Assembly: GCA_021737525.1 (NCBI GenBank)
Contig: JAIPDU010000134.1
Span: 1-5,254, forward strand
Source of the DNA: Desulfohalobiaceae bacterium
Lineage (GTDB): Bacteria; Desulfobacterota; Desulfovibrionia; Desulfovibrionales; Desulfothermaceae
Reading direction: 5' to 3'
Length of the DNA stretch: 5,254 bases
The position numbers and the translations under genes were made by a program. The notes under the pieces were generated by a model that worked only from the letters and a program-made list of their open reading frames with translations, did not search any database and was not told the DNA's origin. Within the stretch, counting starts at the first letter, position 1. Each line of letters begins with the position of its first letter. Below, in pieces: positions 5,231-5,254 of this stretch.

Positions 5231-5254
5231 CCAGACAACAGCCCGGCTCGATTG

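Overview
The window is a GC-rich, densely coding bacterial segment. An anaerobic glycerol-3-phosphate dehydrogenase pair (GlpA/GlpB) points to an anaerobic or facultatively anaerobic heterotroph. A sulfate-reducer-like or other proteobacterial/Desulfobacterota origin is a plausible guess, but nothing here proves it. There are no tRNA, rRNA, CRISPR or transposase features and no clear sign of a mobile island; it reads as ordinary chromosome with one unusual tandem repeat at the right edge.

Layout. Positions 1-1908 (+) hold the C-terminal third of glpA and all of glpB, overlapping as ATGA, so almost certainly translationally coupled. GlpA carries the FAD-dependent dehydrogenase domain (only its end is visible) and a C-terminal BFD-like [2Fe-2S] domain. 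GlpB is the flavoprotein partner. The usual third gene, the iron-sulfur membrane anchor glpC, does not follow. Instead a perfect 11-bp inverted repeat surrounds the glpB stop codon, and a small convergent gene (1960-2184, minus) of unknown function comes next. Its final codons lie in a perfect 10-bp tandem duplication.

Positions 2185-2459 are a divergent intergenic region with a good sigma-70-like promoter candidate for the small gene. Then come three plus-strand membrane-protein genes: an EamA/DMT-type exporter (2460-3371), a ZIP-like metal transporter with altered metal-site motifs (3526-4236), and a 288-residue polytopic membrane protein I do not recognise (4289-5155). The last two are 52 bp apart and are probably co-transcribed. 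The 154-bp gap before the ZIP gene could hold its own leader or promoter.

Right after the last stop codon there is an array of a 7-bp unit (GGAGGTC), eight units followed by degenerate copies, reaching almost to the window end.

How the genes fit together: GlpAB would oxidise glycerol-3-phosphate and feed electrons to the membrane quinone pool or another acceptor. The other transporters have no visible link to glycerol metabolism and appear to be separate transcription units. The most interesting items are the ZIP protein with substituted metal ligands together with its unknown membrane neighbour, the absence of glpC beside glpAB, and the heptamer array.
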